From Panagrolaimus kolymaensis (taxonomy: Eukaryota > Nematoda > Chromadorea > Rhabditida > Panagrolaimidae), in NCBI GenBank assembly GCA_028622995.1, contig JAJQJQ010000030.1, positions 1,178,001-1,242,000 on the forward strand: a DNA stretch of 64,000 nt. The letters run 5' to 3'. Positions 36,654 through 48,181 of the stretch are shown piece after piece. Positions within the stretch are counted from its first letter, which is position 1, and each line of letters opens with the position of its first letter. Both the position numbers and the translations under genes were made by a program. Under the pieces are notes generated by a model, which was not told the origin of the DNA, searched no databases, and saw only the letters and a list, made by a program, of their open reading frames with translations.

Positions 36654-37790
36654 ACGCGTTTACCACTCAACACAAATTTCAAGCAAGCATGCATACATCA
36701 GCTTTACTTTTCTGACTCTATATAAATTTATTTATGAGTGGTTAAACTAAAAATATAATTAAATCATGCATAAACTTAATTTTCTTTTTTACCTACCGTA
36801 GACTTTTTCATTTTATAAAGAAGAAACCCACAAAAAAAAGTAAATAAAAAAAGATAATTACTTTTTTTCACCTTCCAAAAAAATTAATTCGTCAAATTTC
36901 ATAAATCACGATTAAGCAAACTTATAAAATATGCAATTTCTTTTATCTCCTCCCATTTTTTCTAATCTGCTTCTTATTTATAAAATAAATATATATATTC
37001 ATTTAAAAAATATTATTATTACATATTTTTTTTCTTTCAAAAAAAAATTCTTTTTTCTTTTTCTTAAAAATAATTATCCGATTTATTTTTTTTTAAATTT
37101 TATATTTGATTAAAGTTGTTTTCCTTTTTCAACTTAATTTCTTTCTTTTTTTTTGGTTCATACATTTTTCGTTTTTTGGTTTTGAAAAATATAATTTAAA
37201 AAGAAAAAGACCACCTTTTTTGCTCATTTTTATTTTACTTTTGCCAATTAAAGCATATTTGGCTAATCAAATAACCATTTTATATTTAAATATACATATT
37301 TAAAAGCCAGTATTAGTCTTTCTTAAGTAAAAAATTTTTTTTGCGCACGTCTTCTTCGATAGTAGTGGATGCTAGGTTGGAGCTTAAAAGGACTTATGCT
37401 GCTTTTTTGCGGAAAAAGCAGCTTTCAGCTTTGAGCTTTATTTATGCAATAAATAAGCTTAATCTATCTAAGAAACGAAAATAGTGAGACTAATATTTAT
37501 TTACTTATTTATTTATTTTTACTCAAGCATCATTACTCTTGGGTGTAATAAAAAAAATTATCGTGTCACGGCACTATGAAATAGTCTTTTTCGTGGCGAA
37601 TTTCCGTGTAATTAAATTTTTTTATGACGAGATTCTATGTTGCTATTATTCACTTTGAAACACAAATAATTTTTCGATTTTTTTTCAGGAAAGCTAAACC
37701 TAAATCAAACAATTTTTAAAAAATCGCTTTAATTTCCTACAAATACAACCATCAGCCAAAATACCATATCACTCATAATTCTTTTTTGCA

Positions 37791-38888
37791 ATGAGTTCAT
37801 CAGTTCAATGCTTTCCAATGCTTCAACAAGCTTTTAAACCCACTGAAAATGGATTAGATATGTCGAGTTTGCTTTCATCGGTAGCTGCAAAAACATCATC
37901 ATCCACTCCAACTTCTTCATCCAATAATATGCTTTCAAATTTAACTTCTTCAATAACACCAAATTCAACAAATTTTTTTGAAAAATTTTTAAATTCTCAA
38001 TCTATTGATCCTATGGCTTATTTACAAGCTCTTTCCCAAACAGCTGCATTAACTTCATTTTCGTCATCGGGTGCCGCAGCAGCAACAGCAAATCGAACCC
38101 AAAATCAAACATCTCCATTAATTTCACCAACCATCCAAGAAATTTCTTCTTCCAATAATAATAATTGTTTTAATAATTTATTTACAAATCTTTCAACTTT
38201 TGATCGAGGAATTGCTGCATTAAATTTATCACAATCAAATAATAATCAAAAAATTACTAAACGTCGAAATCGCACTACTTTTACTCATGAACAAGCGACG
38301 GCATTGGAAAATGAATATTCCATGGATCAATATATGCCACGAAGTCGTAGAGCGATAGTAGCAGAAAATTTGAATCTTACTGAAGGTCAAGTAAAAACAT
38401 GGTTTCAAAATCGTCGGGCTAAAGATAAGAGAACAGATAAATTACATGGAATTCAACAACATTCACAAAATCATCAAAATGAAATCCCAACTTCCATATC
38501 GTCAGCTAATAATTCTCCAACCCATAACCAACAACATCAACAACAACAACGAAGCATTGTAAATGGAATTGGAATTGGACCAAAACCAATGAAACCTCAA
38601 ACAACTTTTGATACAAATTTTTTGATGCCTGTAATTAATAATGGTGGCGGAATTGGAATTGGAATTCATTCCACACCAAGTCCATCAAGTTCAGCAACGT
38701 CTTCAATTCATTCTCCATTAAGTCCATTAAGTCCACTTTTTGGTAATAGCAATAATAATAATTCAATGATATTTGGAAATCTTGGAAGTGATTCAAATTC
38801 ATCGACAGCTGCCACATTAGCTGCATTATATATGCAAGCATTACAACTTCAAACTTCCATTGCTTCCTCAATTGTTAGTAGCTCATAG
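37791..38888 (+). CDS. Homeobox transcription factor, divergent
   Basis: Single-exon gene of 365 residues. The homeodomain is at about 157-216 (starting KRRNRTTFTHEQ), with Arg5, Phe8, Leu16, Trp48, Phe49, Gln50, Asn51 and Arg53 all in place; the recognition helix reads GQVKTWFQNRRAKDKR. Gln50 and Thr47 with Ala54 do not point to one class. The LNLTEGQVK and KDKR portions recall ANTP-type factors such as Evx or caudal, but this is not a firm assignment. The N-terminal half is Ser/Thr/Asn-rich and the C-terminal half has Asn/Gln runs and repeats of GIGIG and SPLSPLSP, typical disordered regions. A TTTTTTTCAG acceptor about 100 nt before the ATG may end a 5' UTR intron or be a trans-splice site. 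It is the only gene recognised between 16 and 40 kb. Confidence 0.92.
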   Translation: MSSSVQCFPMLQQAFKPTENGLDMSSLLSSVAAKTSSSTPTSSSNNMLSNLTSSITPNSTNFFEKFLNSQSIDPMAYLQALSQTAALTSFSSSGAAAATANRTQNQTSPLISPTIQEISSSNNNNCFNNLFTNLSTFDRGIAALNLSQSNNNQKITKRRNRTTFTHEQATALENEYSMDQYMPRSRRAIVAENLNLTEGQVKTWFQNRRAKDKRTDKLHGIQQHSQNHQNEIPTSISSANNSPTHNQQHQQQQRSIVNGIGIGPKPMKPQTTFDTNFLMPVINNGGGIGIGIHSTPSPSSSATSSIHSPLSPLSPLFGNSNNNNSMIFGNLGSDSNSSTAATLAALYMQALQLQTSIASSIVSSS

Positions 38889-40157
38889 ATATATCATATA
38901 TGTATCTTTTTTTTATATCAGCTTTTTAATTTTTATCACTCATTTCATATAATTAATTTTTAAGCTTTCGTGTTCTGACCTAAATTTTATTTTGGAAATT
39001 TTATCGCTTTATTTCTTTCTTCTTTTTTGTGATATTTTAATTTTTTTAATAATTTAACCTTTTTCAAACAAAAAAATTTATGGGGGAAAAAGGTATTTAA
39101 CCTTTTTGGTTTTTTTTTTGTAAAAAAAAAGATTAGGTGTGAGAATGAAAAATTCATAGAAAAAATGGCAAATTTTTTTTCATGGGTGTCAGACAAAAAT
39201 TATTTTGTTGTTCCTTCCATTTTCTTTTTTTGATCATTGTCATTAAATAAATTTTTTTGTGGTTTTATAGCTTTCAAAATGCCCGTTACATAGAAAATTC
39301 TATAAAAATATAAAATGACAAATTTTTTTAGTGTCTTGAAAGGAAGATAGTAATCATTTTAAATTTTTTTTGTCTGATTTTGATTACTACCATTAATTTA
39401 AAATAATGTTTTTGTAGCTTTCAAAATACCTCAGTAAAACTTTTTTTTTTGCAATAGTAAGTAATAACAATTTTAAAAAATAATTATTTAATTGCCGACA
39501 TTAAAAATATCAAACTTTAAATTAACTTTTAACTTCCGGGGAATTGCAGCTATTGTCATTTAAAAAAAATATTTTTTTTACAAACATCAAGGTTAAGTTT
39601 TTTTGCTCATTTTTTAAAGTAAGAAATAAGGTTTTTGATCTCTGTCTTTTTTTATAATGAAATTTTCTAGTATACTGTATTTTTTTTTTCATTGAGTCTA
39701 AAATTATTATTATGTTGGTATTTGCTTTCTCATTTTGATATTATCGAGTTTCTTTTGATCTCCCTCTCATTTTTTTCTCTCTTCATATCAGTTTTTCTGT
39801 GTTTTATGTTTTAATATGTGTGTGTTCTGAAAATAATATAATTACCAAAAAATTTGCCAATGTTTGTGTAAATAATAAAATATTTAAATAAAAAATTAAC
39901 TGTGTTAATTTATTTTTGTACACATTTTTTTTCTTCAGTAAAAACAAAAACAGAAAAATTTTTCTTCTCAAAATTGTGCAAAGAAGTTTTTCATTCATAA
40001 ACCAGCATAAAAACTTTTTTTTCTACTTGACACACACCTAAAAACAAGCAATTGGGAAATGGTAGAATTTTAGCTTTCAAGAAAACCCGAAATTTTTTTA
40101 TCATAAATGTGTTTCAATGAATTATAAAAAAATAAAAATATATACAAATTTATTTAT
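38889..40157. other. Convergent 3' gap, homeobox gene / PEX13
   Basis: 1.27 kb of AT-rich sequence with no protein-like ORF, holding the 3' ends of two convergent genes. Confidence 0.6.
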
Positions 40158-43100
40158 TTATTTTGGATTTTTAAAATAATTTTCATAATTATTTGCAACA
40201 ACTGAAGAAGACGAAGAGGGTAATAATGAATTTTGAGATTGTTGGAATTGTTGCTGGGATGAAAGCTGCTGCTGCATTGGAGGCGTAAGTCGATTTGCAG
40301 ACATCGCAGCAGTTGTGTCATCCAATGGATTTCTTGGAATGGTTGGTGGTGAAGCCGATTGACGACTTAAAAGTTTTACATAATTTATTGGAACTAATCC
40401 AACGCGTTGGCCATCATCGGAACTAAAAAAAAAATGACTCAAATTATTTTATTTTGCAAAAAAAAAATTTGTGATCAATGTTTTTAGAAAAAAAAATTTT
40501 TTATTAGCATACAAACTTTAAAAATTTTATACTTCGGCGTCTGTAGTGGTTGATGATTATTCATCATCAAAAAAAAGTAAAATAAAAAACATATATTTCA
40601 GAGACCAAGTTCGAAAACTTTAATTTGAAATTTAATTTTTATTATTAATCAGTTAATTATTTTAAGCTTTAATCCTTAAAAAATACTTTTAATTTATTTG
40701 TTTTTCAAACCACTAACAAAAAGATTTTTTGTATTCAAAAAATAAACAGTAATAATTATTATTACTAAAAATTTTTTTAAAGATTTCTTAAAACTTATTT
40801 GTATTAAATCAAAGTGACGAATTATACTTATAAATAATGGAAGGGCAACGATTTCTTAAATAAATAATAGGTTTTTGAAATTTACAAAGATCTTCTCCAA
40901 CAACAAAAAAAGAAGTAAAAATGACGAAAAAAAAGTTAATTGCTTTTAAAAATTACAACAATATGCTTTTGGAAAACCAATGCTGTTTTAATTACTCATA
41001 ATTTATCAGTTCAAAAAAAGAAAATTCGAAAACAACCAAAAACTGCACTGATTTTTACTGTTTTGAAACATGCAATCCTTATTTTCCATCCCTCAATTTT
41101 TACTTAACTCACAGTTATTTTAAATTTTTAGAACTCATAATAATTTTAGCAAGAATAACTTCAACTAAAAAAAAATGACAGTACAAAGTATCATAAAATT
41201 AAATGACAAAAAACACTTAAAGGGACATAGCTATTTCATGCCTTTTCAAAAATTTCGATACTGGGGCTGATAGGAACAGTCGGGGCGGCGCGTGTTTGAA
41301 TTACCGTGTCACTTCTGTCTTACACGGTAATTCAAACACGCGCCTTACCAAGTCTAACATTCAGTGCCCGCAAACGAAATTTCAAAAAAGGCATGAAATA
41401 GCTATGTCCCTTTAAGCAATTATAGCAACACAACAACTTTACTTTACTCTTTTTTATGCAATTATTAGTAGTGTATTTTTAGAAGCAAGCAGCTTTATTT
41501 CGAAGAATTCATTTTCTATATAAACAATTATTATTATTATTAGAAAACTTTCTTTTTTTCAGATCTCTTATTTTTGTTACCTTAAAAAAAGTTTTTAAGG
41601 GTAAGCAAACTTTTTTTTCTTCTAATTTCTAACTTAAAACTAAATACACCGTAACTTTTTTTTCTTTCGTTTTTGGGTTGCACATTTGAGTTTCAACTTG
41701 AGCTTTGAAAAAAAATAAGAAAATGTGTTTTGCTTTTTTAACCTTTTTTATGAAAACATAAAATTACCGACGTTTCGTTATTTTTTTTTGTGCACAAAAA
41801 AAGAAAGTAATTTTCTAAGAAAGTTTTTTAAGAGTATAATTGCATTTTTTGATTATTAATTGTTAGTAATAATTAGAAAGGTAGAAAGCTACAAATTTTT
41901 CATATCCGCTGTATTTTTTTTTAAATTGCAAAAGAATTTAAAAAAATTAATTGTGGTAAAATAATATAATTTGAATTAATTTATAAAAAATAATAACACA
42001 AACTCATAGTCTTTGAAACTTTAATTTTGTTTCGGAAGAGTAAAACGAAAAACGCAAATGATTAAAATTTTTAGATCGCAAAGCAAGGATGTTTTCAAGA
42101 AGAAAAAAAATTGGGAGCTTTGGAGTTTTTTAAAATATTTCTAATAAAAAAAACTTAATTACTCAGAATCGAATTTCAATAAACTCAAAAAATGTCTGTT
42201 TTCAAGAATAAAATAATAAACACCTGGCGTCTAAGAAAAAAGCTTTAAAAAACGTAGTTTGAGAAAAAAATGTCTGAGAATAAAAAAAATTTAGTAGTTT
42301 TTTAAGAAACCCATTTTTGTGTTTTCAATTTTAAGAAATAATTTTTGGAAATTAAAGTAATTTTTTAAAAAGAGTTATAATTTAAATGTGCAAAGCTTTT
42401 TTAAGTGTTTATTATTATCCATCCACATTAAGAGACAGACGACGACAGGTGGTGATAAAAATGAATTAGCAATTTATTCAAAAAATTAGTTCTGTGAAAG
42501 CAAAATTGCAAGAAAGAAAAAAAATAAAGAAAAAGGAATTCACCGAACAATAAAATGTTTTTTTGGCAAAAAACATTTTTTAGGGAAAATTGCAACTAAA
42601 AAAGTAAGTCAAAAAAACAAACCTTGCTAAAAGCCATCCACGAATTTGAGGTTGTTCTGTTTTTGGTGCAACTCTTAAAATATCATTGGTTCTAAATGAA
42701 AGTTCTTGGGTTGATGAAGCATTGAAATCATAAAGGGCCTGAAAACAGATTTAGTAATCACTAAAAATAAACAACTGTTTTACTTTTTAGAAACATTTCT
42801 AATTTCCCTTAATCACAATTTGCGTTGCTTCCATTCTCATCACAAAAATTTGGAGGGTTACAATCTAATTTATTTTTCATAAATTCTAATTCTAAAAGAT
42901 TTTTTTGCAATGTTTTTTTCTTATTTTTTTATTATCAAGTTTGCATTTAATCGTTTTTCTGTGCATTAAACAATTTATGTTGTTAATTTCTATTATAGGC
43001 AAACCATGTCATCAAAAATTTTAAAAACCGTTAAAAATGTGTGCAACTACAGTTCAGGTGTTAAAAAATTCTAATAAAAACAGCTCAAAATGTCAAGAAC

Positions 43101-46100
43101 TTTCCAATAATTATAAATTTGAAACACATAGACAGATGAAAAGATAAATTAAAATAACCTCGTGAGCTTTAAAAAACAGAACCGTGTAATTTAGTTATTC
43201 AGCGTCATCATCAAAAAGTTTGTCAAAAAGTTTGAATGTATATCAAAAAAAGTTTTTTTAGCAATTTTTTTAATTCCAAAAGTACCGTAAACTTTGGTAC
43301 ATTTTTGTGTTCCAATTTTTTTATTGAGATTTGAGAGACAGGAAGTTCTTTTTTCAAATACTTTTTTTTATTTAATTTTGGGTTTTGCATCGAGAAAAAA
43401 AAGTGAAAACTATAACCCTCCACGAAATATATCATTTATTTTTGGGGAGGTAAGTATGTACTTAGCTACATTACAGTACCATTGCCTATTATCTAATTTC
43501 CAAATCATGTCATTTCATTTTTTTTATTTCACAAAGAAAACTAGAAATATTTTTAGACTAAAGACTCAAAAAAAATATTAAACAAATTTAAAAATTTTTT
43601 GGGGTGATTACTTTTATTTATTGGTGGGCGCTAGCTATAAATGTCAGGTTTTAATAAAAAGAAATTTTTAAATGTTTAACTATAAACTTATTTCACAATG
43701 GATGGACATGAATTATTTAATAGCAGTGAAAAAAAAATTTAAGCTACAAGTCGTCACGTCATGTTTTAGATATTTGGTATATTTTGGTATTTATTCACCT
43801 TCATTTAACGAAATGTAATCATTTTTTTTTGGACTGACGACCTTTAAAAGTATTAAATTAAATTAAATTGTTTTTTTGGTACAAAATAAACCGAGAAATT
43901 TCTGCGACGGTTAGTTTTTTTTAAATATTACAGAATTTTTCAAAACCCTAGTTTTTTTCCATTTAAAAAAATAAGTAAAAACAAACCTTCGCAGAATAAT
44001 GTTCTCGATCGCCCGTGGCCCATTTCCTTGATTCTTCCACATTTGCAACCATTCGAGAAACAGCTTTATAAATTAAATATGGACCTCCTAAAGCGATCAC
44101 CCAAAATATAGCTGCAGCCCAATTAAATCCTCTTTGATGTTGGAAGCTTCCACCGGGTAAATATTCATTTGGAGTCGGTTGATTTATATCATTCCAAATT
44201 AAATCATTTGAATTATAATTTTTTGGTTTTAAACCCATATGCACGAGTAAAGTACGCCATAACCATTTTAACCATTTAAATAAAGTAATAAAAATAAATC
44301 CTCCTACTTGAGTTTTTAATAAACTAAATTGTTCCACCACTCCGATAACAGCTCGAAAAGATGAAAATACGGCGTTATGAGTGGATGAAAGCATATTTGC
44401 CACAGATGCCACGGCATTTACAACGGATTCAATGGATTGAAATGCTCCACGAGATTGTTCTGAAGAAAAAAAAAACATAGGAAGTTTGATTGAAAAAAGT
44501 TGGTTGTTTGAAACAACAAATTTTCTCGTGCCACAAATTTTTTTATATATATAAAAAGTTACGGTAGTGGCATGAAAATAAAAATATTGAAAGAAAGACA
44601 ACAAACAAAAAAATTTTAAAATCCATTGAGGCTGCTTGCTTTTTTGACTTTTAACAACAACCGAGAATACTGTATTATAAAAAAGGTAAGAAAAAATAAG
44701 TTTAGCATAAACTTTAAAAAACATAAGCTTTAGAAAAAAGGTATTCAAGGAATATTAATATTACCAAAATCAAATAAATAAAATGTTAAAGGGACATAGC
44801 TATTTCATGCCTTTTTTGAAATTTCGTTTGCGGGCACTGAATGTTAGACTTGGTAAGGCGCGTGTTTGAATTACCGTGTAAGACAGAAGTGACACGGTAA
44901 TTCAAACACGCGCCACCCCAACTGTTCCTATCAGCCCCAGTATCGAAATTTTTGAAAAGGCATGAAATAGCTATGTCCCTTTAAGAACTTTGCAAGCAAG
45001 CACAATCATAAGCTTTTTTTGTTTTCTTACAGTAATAAATCCACATAAATAAATAAAGAAGAATGATAAAAGACCAACAAAAAATTATATATTCCCAAGA
45101 GTGTTTTTAAAAAATAAATAAATTCGTAAATATATATCTTTTAATTTAAGAAACCAAAATTCAATTAAACGAAGATTTAAAAAACATATTGGAAAAGTGA
45201 TTATATTTTTTGTCAATTATTATCCAGAAATTTTTATTCCTAAAAGCTTTGAAAATAAAGCAATTTTGTAACCTTAAATTTAAAATGTACAGTAGTTGGT
45301 TTAATTGGAACAGAAAGAAGCACAAAAAGAATGTGTAATCATATAAAAAAATATTTCCCTTGAGAATATACAAAAATCACAAATCCAACATTGATAATGT
45401 GTTGCAACAAAAACAAAAGGACAAAAAGAATAAATGTCAAAAATCCAGCAGCTTGATTAGATTATAAAGTTGATGACGTAAAAAAGTAAGAAGAAAAAGT
45501 TGTGTTTAAACTTTTAAAACTTATAATTAATTAAAAGATGCCAAATTTAAACCCTCCAGAGAAAAGCTGTCTAATAAGGTAAGAAAAGATTTTTAGAAAC
45601 CATTTAAAAATAAAATGGCGCAAGCACTTTAAGAATTGCAAACATAAAAAGTTTCAGAAAAAATGTAGTTAAAAAAATTAATATTTACCTTCAGCAATTC
45701 GAACAAAATTACTTTCTGCTGAATTTCCAACTCCGCCACCATAACCGCCTCCTCCACCAAAATTATTATATCCATAACCTCCAACACCACCACCGCCATA
45801 TAATCCGCCTTGATTATACCTGAAAAGCAAAAGATGGATTTAGTTCAAAATTAATGGAAGGCAAAATGATATATTCTCAATCCATAAAAATTTCCATAAA
45901 CTTGGACATAGCAATACAAAACTTTTCCAAAAGTTAGTTGCTTTAGTCCATCACAAGCTTGAAAATGTTACAACATAAACTCACATTCCTCCATAACCAC
46001 CACCAAAATTATTCATTCCATATGGTTGATTAAAGCCTCCATAACCACCTAAACCTGCTCCTCCACCACTAAATCCATTATCAAACATTCCACCTCCTCC

Positions 46101-46175
46101 ACCATTTAGAGGCATTTGTCCAGGTCGAGGAGGAATAGGAGGTGGTGGATTTCCAGGATTATCAAAATTATTCAT
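40158..46175 (-). CDS. Peroxin-13 (PEX13), peroxisomal docking-complex membrane protein
   Basis: PEX13 sits in the peroxisome membrane and, with PEX14, docks the import receptor PEX5. Exons 46175-45985, 45819-45689, 44459-43987, 42738-42623 and 40422-40158 give 391 residues, with every phase matching. The N-terminus has PPPPIPPRPGQ and a long Gly/Tyr/Asn-rich stretch (GGYGGFNQPYG and similar), the YG-rich region now linked to the import phase. A helical membrane segment follows (VGGFIFITLFKWLKWLW; WAAAIFWVIALGGPYLIYKA), then an SH3 domain from about 266 (ALYDFNASSTQELSF ... RGWLLA ... GLVPINYVKLL). The Gln/Ser-rich tail is not conserved. Introns 2, 3 and 4 are 1.2, 1.2 and 2.2 kb, unusually long here; introns 2 and 4 each contain a 191-bp TTAA element in opposite orientation. 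The start lies 396 bp downstream of the LSM4 stop on the same strand. Confidence 0.93.
41221..41411 (+). mobile_element. 191-bp TTAA-flanked palindromic element, copy 1 (PEX13 intron 4)
   Basis: Flanked by TTAA on both sides. Ends are AGGGACATAGCTATTTCATG and its reverse complement; the inner inverted repeat is GGCGCGTGTTTGAATTACCG against CGGTAATTCAAACACGCGCC around a short centre (TGTCACTTCTGTCTTACA). No coding capacity. The TTAA target is typical of piggyBac-type transposases, so this is probably a non-autonomous relative. Confidence 0.9.
44790..44980 (-). mobile_element. 191-bp TTAA-flanked palindromic element, copy 2 (PEX13 intron 2)
   Basis: Same length and ends as copy 1, but its asymmetric parts (GATACTGGGGCTGATAGGAA on one side, AGTGCCCGCAAACGAAATTT on the other) are in reverse orientation. 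TTAA on both sides (44786-44789 and 44981-44984). Confidence 0.9.
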
Positions 46176-46571
46176 TATCCTTTCAATTTTTAAAATATCA
46201 AATAACTAAACAACAATCAACTGATTATGAAAAACAAGTAGCAAGAAAAGCAACTACGCCAAGAAAGGGAAAATCATTTCATTATAGTCTATGTTTCATT
46301 CATCGTTCGATAAGACTACACATTTTGTGTTAAAAGAAACACATTGCGAAAAGTTTTGTGGAAACATCTTTATTACAACTCTTATAAATATGGAACAAGA
46401 AGACAAAAAACAAGTACAATGTATTATAAAATTTAATTACAAAGAAAGAAGAATACATATGTAAATATAAAAGTAACACACGAAATGATTTGAGTTTTTG
46501 ATGTTGTTTGAAAAGAACAGAAGAGATCATAAAAATTACATCCACCATAAAATAATCATAGAGAAGAATCA

Positions 46572-47372
46572 TCATCGCCTATTGTTTGAAGGATAATTTC
46601 CACCACTTGAGTTGTTTTGTCCACCGCCGCCTTGTTGTTGACGTTGCTGCTGTTGATAGTTGGGACGATTTGGATGTTGTTGTTGTTGATCATTTCTTTG
46701 ATTTGATGATGATTCTTCGTTGTTTCCCCGATTCTGGTTATTGCTGCTTTCACGATCATCATTTCGATTATTATATTGACGATATCCACCACCACCACGA
46801 TTTCCACCATAGTTTCCACCGCCACCGCCGCCACGTCCTCCACGATAATTGAAATTATTTGGTCGACGAAATCGATTATCACGTGGTTGATTATTTTGTT
46901 GACGACGAACTTCTACGACTTCTTCGTTAACTGCTGACATAACCTAAAAGATAACATTGAGAATATGAGAAATGTCAATGGATACGAATAAACATACTTC
47001 TTCCGGGATATGCATCAGCTTAATTGTTGGACCACGAATAAATATTTCTTCTATTTTAACAAATTTGTCACCATCCTAAAAAAGATATAAGCATTATTCA
47101 GTTTCAAAAAGCAACACAGAAAGCACAAGATAAACCATCATCAAGAAAAGCAAAAAATAGTTCCTCACTTTCGAAGTAAAAATAGAATCTTTCAAATGAA
47201 CATTCATCCATGAATCACATCCAACAAGTTGTCCATTATATGTATCACCATTTTTTAATTCAATAAGCATCTGTTGACCTTGAGATGATTTCAATAAAGA
47301 TAATGGAAGCTAAAAAAGTAAACACGAATTAATGAGAGAATAGTAATGTAAAAATAGTAAACATACCACCAT
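46572..47372 (-). CDS. LSM4, U6 snRNA-associated Sm-like protein
   Basis: Subunit of the Lsm2-8 ring (binds the U6 snRNA 3' end in the nucleus) and the Lsm1-7 ring (cytoplasmic mRNA decay). Exons 47372-47367 (only two codons), 47309-47169, 47075-46998 and 46943-46572 give 198 residues. The Sm fold covers residues 3 to about 77: [39 protein letters not shown] (Sm1), then [20 protein letters not shown] (Sm2), matching LSM4 closely. EVRRQQ then leads to an Arg/Gly/Asn/Gln-rich tail with RGG boxes ([21 protein letters not shown]), typical of LSM4 and linked to P-body assembly. It lies just upstream of PEX13 on the same strand. Confidence 0.95.
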
Positions 47373-48177
47373 TGTTGTCGTTGTTGGATGAGAAATAAAC
47401 AGGAAATATGTTAGAATCCAACCAAGTTAGAGTTAGAAAAATGAGTTATAAAATAAAACTTTCAAAAACAACTATCGAAAGAAAATATTTTGTGATGTTT
47501 GATTGAAGTTTCTTTTTTCTCAAGCAATTTTCTTGCGTTGGGAAAGAAAAATGGAATAAGGACACGATGCCAACAATGATGGGAAAGGCATTTGATGGAG
47601 CTTCATCGAAGGAGAAAAAAATCAAAGCAATCATTCAAGCAAGCCTAACTAACCATGTTTTTGGTTTTCATTTACGATATAAAAAAAATTCAACAGCTAC
47701 TGCAATGATGATATCAATGCTATCATCGTTATCGACATCAAAAAAGATCAATTTGAAAGTACATAGGTTTGGAGGCAGTTTTTTATGGTTACTTTTTCCT
47801 TTCAAAGAGTGCATCTTTTTTTCATTAAGTTTTGTGGATGGATAAATAAATTACTATACTGCTTAATAATGAGGCTTATTAAAACATTTGCTCCAAAGAT
47901 GTTCAACTTTACCTCTGTAATTTGAAGCACAAGTTTCTGGGATTTTTTTATAGCAACGTACATGTTTGGATAACCTTCTAAAAAAATACAGATTCTGATA
48001 GGGAAGTATCTTTTACTTACAACTTCCATGTAGCCTTTATTATAAAACTTGTGAATTCGGTGTTACACATTTACTTTTTTTGGAATTTCACCGGACTTCA
48101 TTTCATTTCTTAATTCAAAATTTTATTCTCCTTCATCATCATTAAAAATAGGACAGGAAATTATTTTAAGAGTGTGC
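47373..48177. other. Upstream region of LSM4
   Basis: Contains the LSM4 promoter. Overlapping short ORFs on both strands are not convincing as genes. Its left portion is somewhat richer in GC than the sequence beyond 49 kb. Confidence 0.45.
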
Positions 48178-48181
48178 TTAA

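Larger units (their letters stand above)
15906..37790. other. ~22-kb gene desert upstream of the homeobox gene
   Basis: No ORF over this span has the composition of, or resembles, a known protein. The ORFs present are short and rich in Phe/Lys/Asn/Ile, as expected from poly(T)/poly(A) sequence. I saw no tRNA, rRNA, snRNA or spliced-leader sequence. There are scattered islands of higher GC (about 17275-17400, 22920-23060, 35360-35430), a few hairpins and microsatellites. Other gaps between genes in the window are 0.2-2.8 kb, so this one stands out. Its position before a homeobox gene suggests cis-regulatory DNA, which is an inference. Confidence 0.65.

Noticed and set aside
47668..48101. A possible 45-residue spliced gene on the minus strand (exons 48101-48075, 48034-48021, 47977-47913, 47699-47668) with consistent frames.
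   Set aside because: It needs a 14-nt exon, matches no family I know, and chance chaining of short AT-rich exons is easy.
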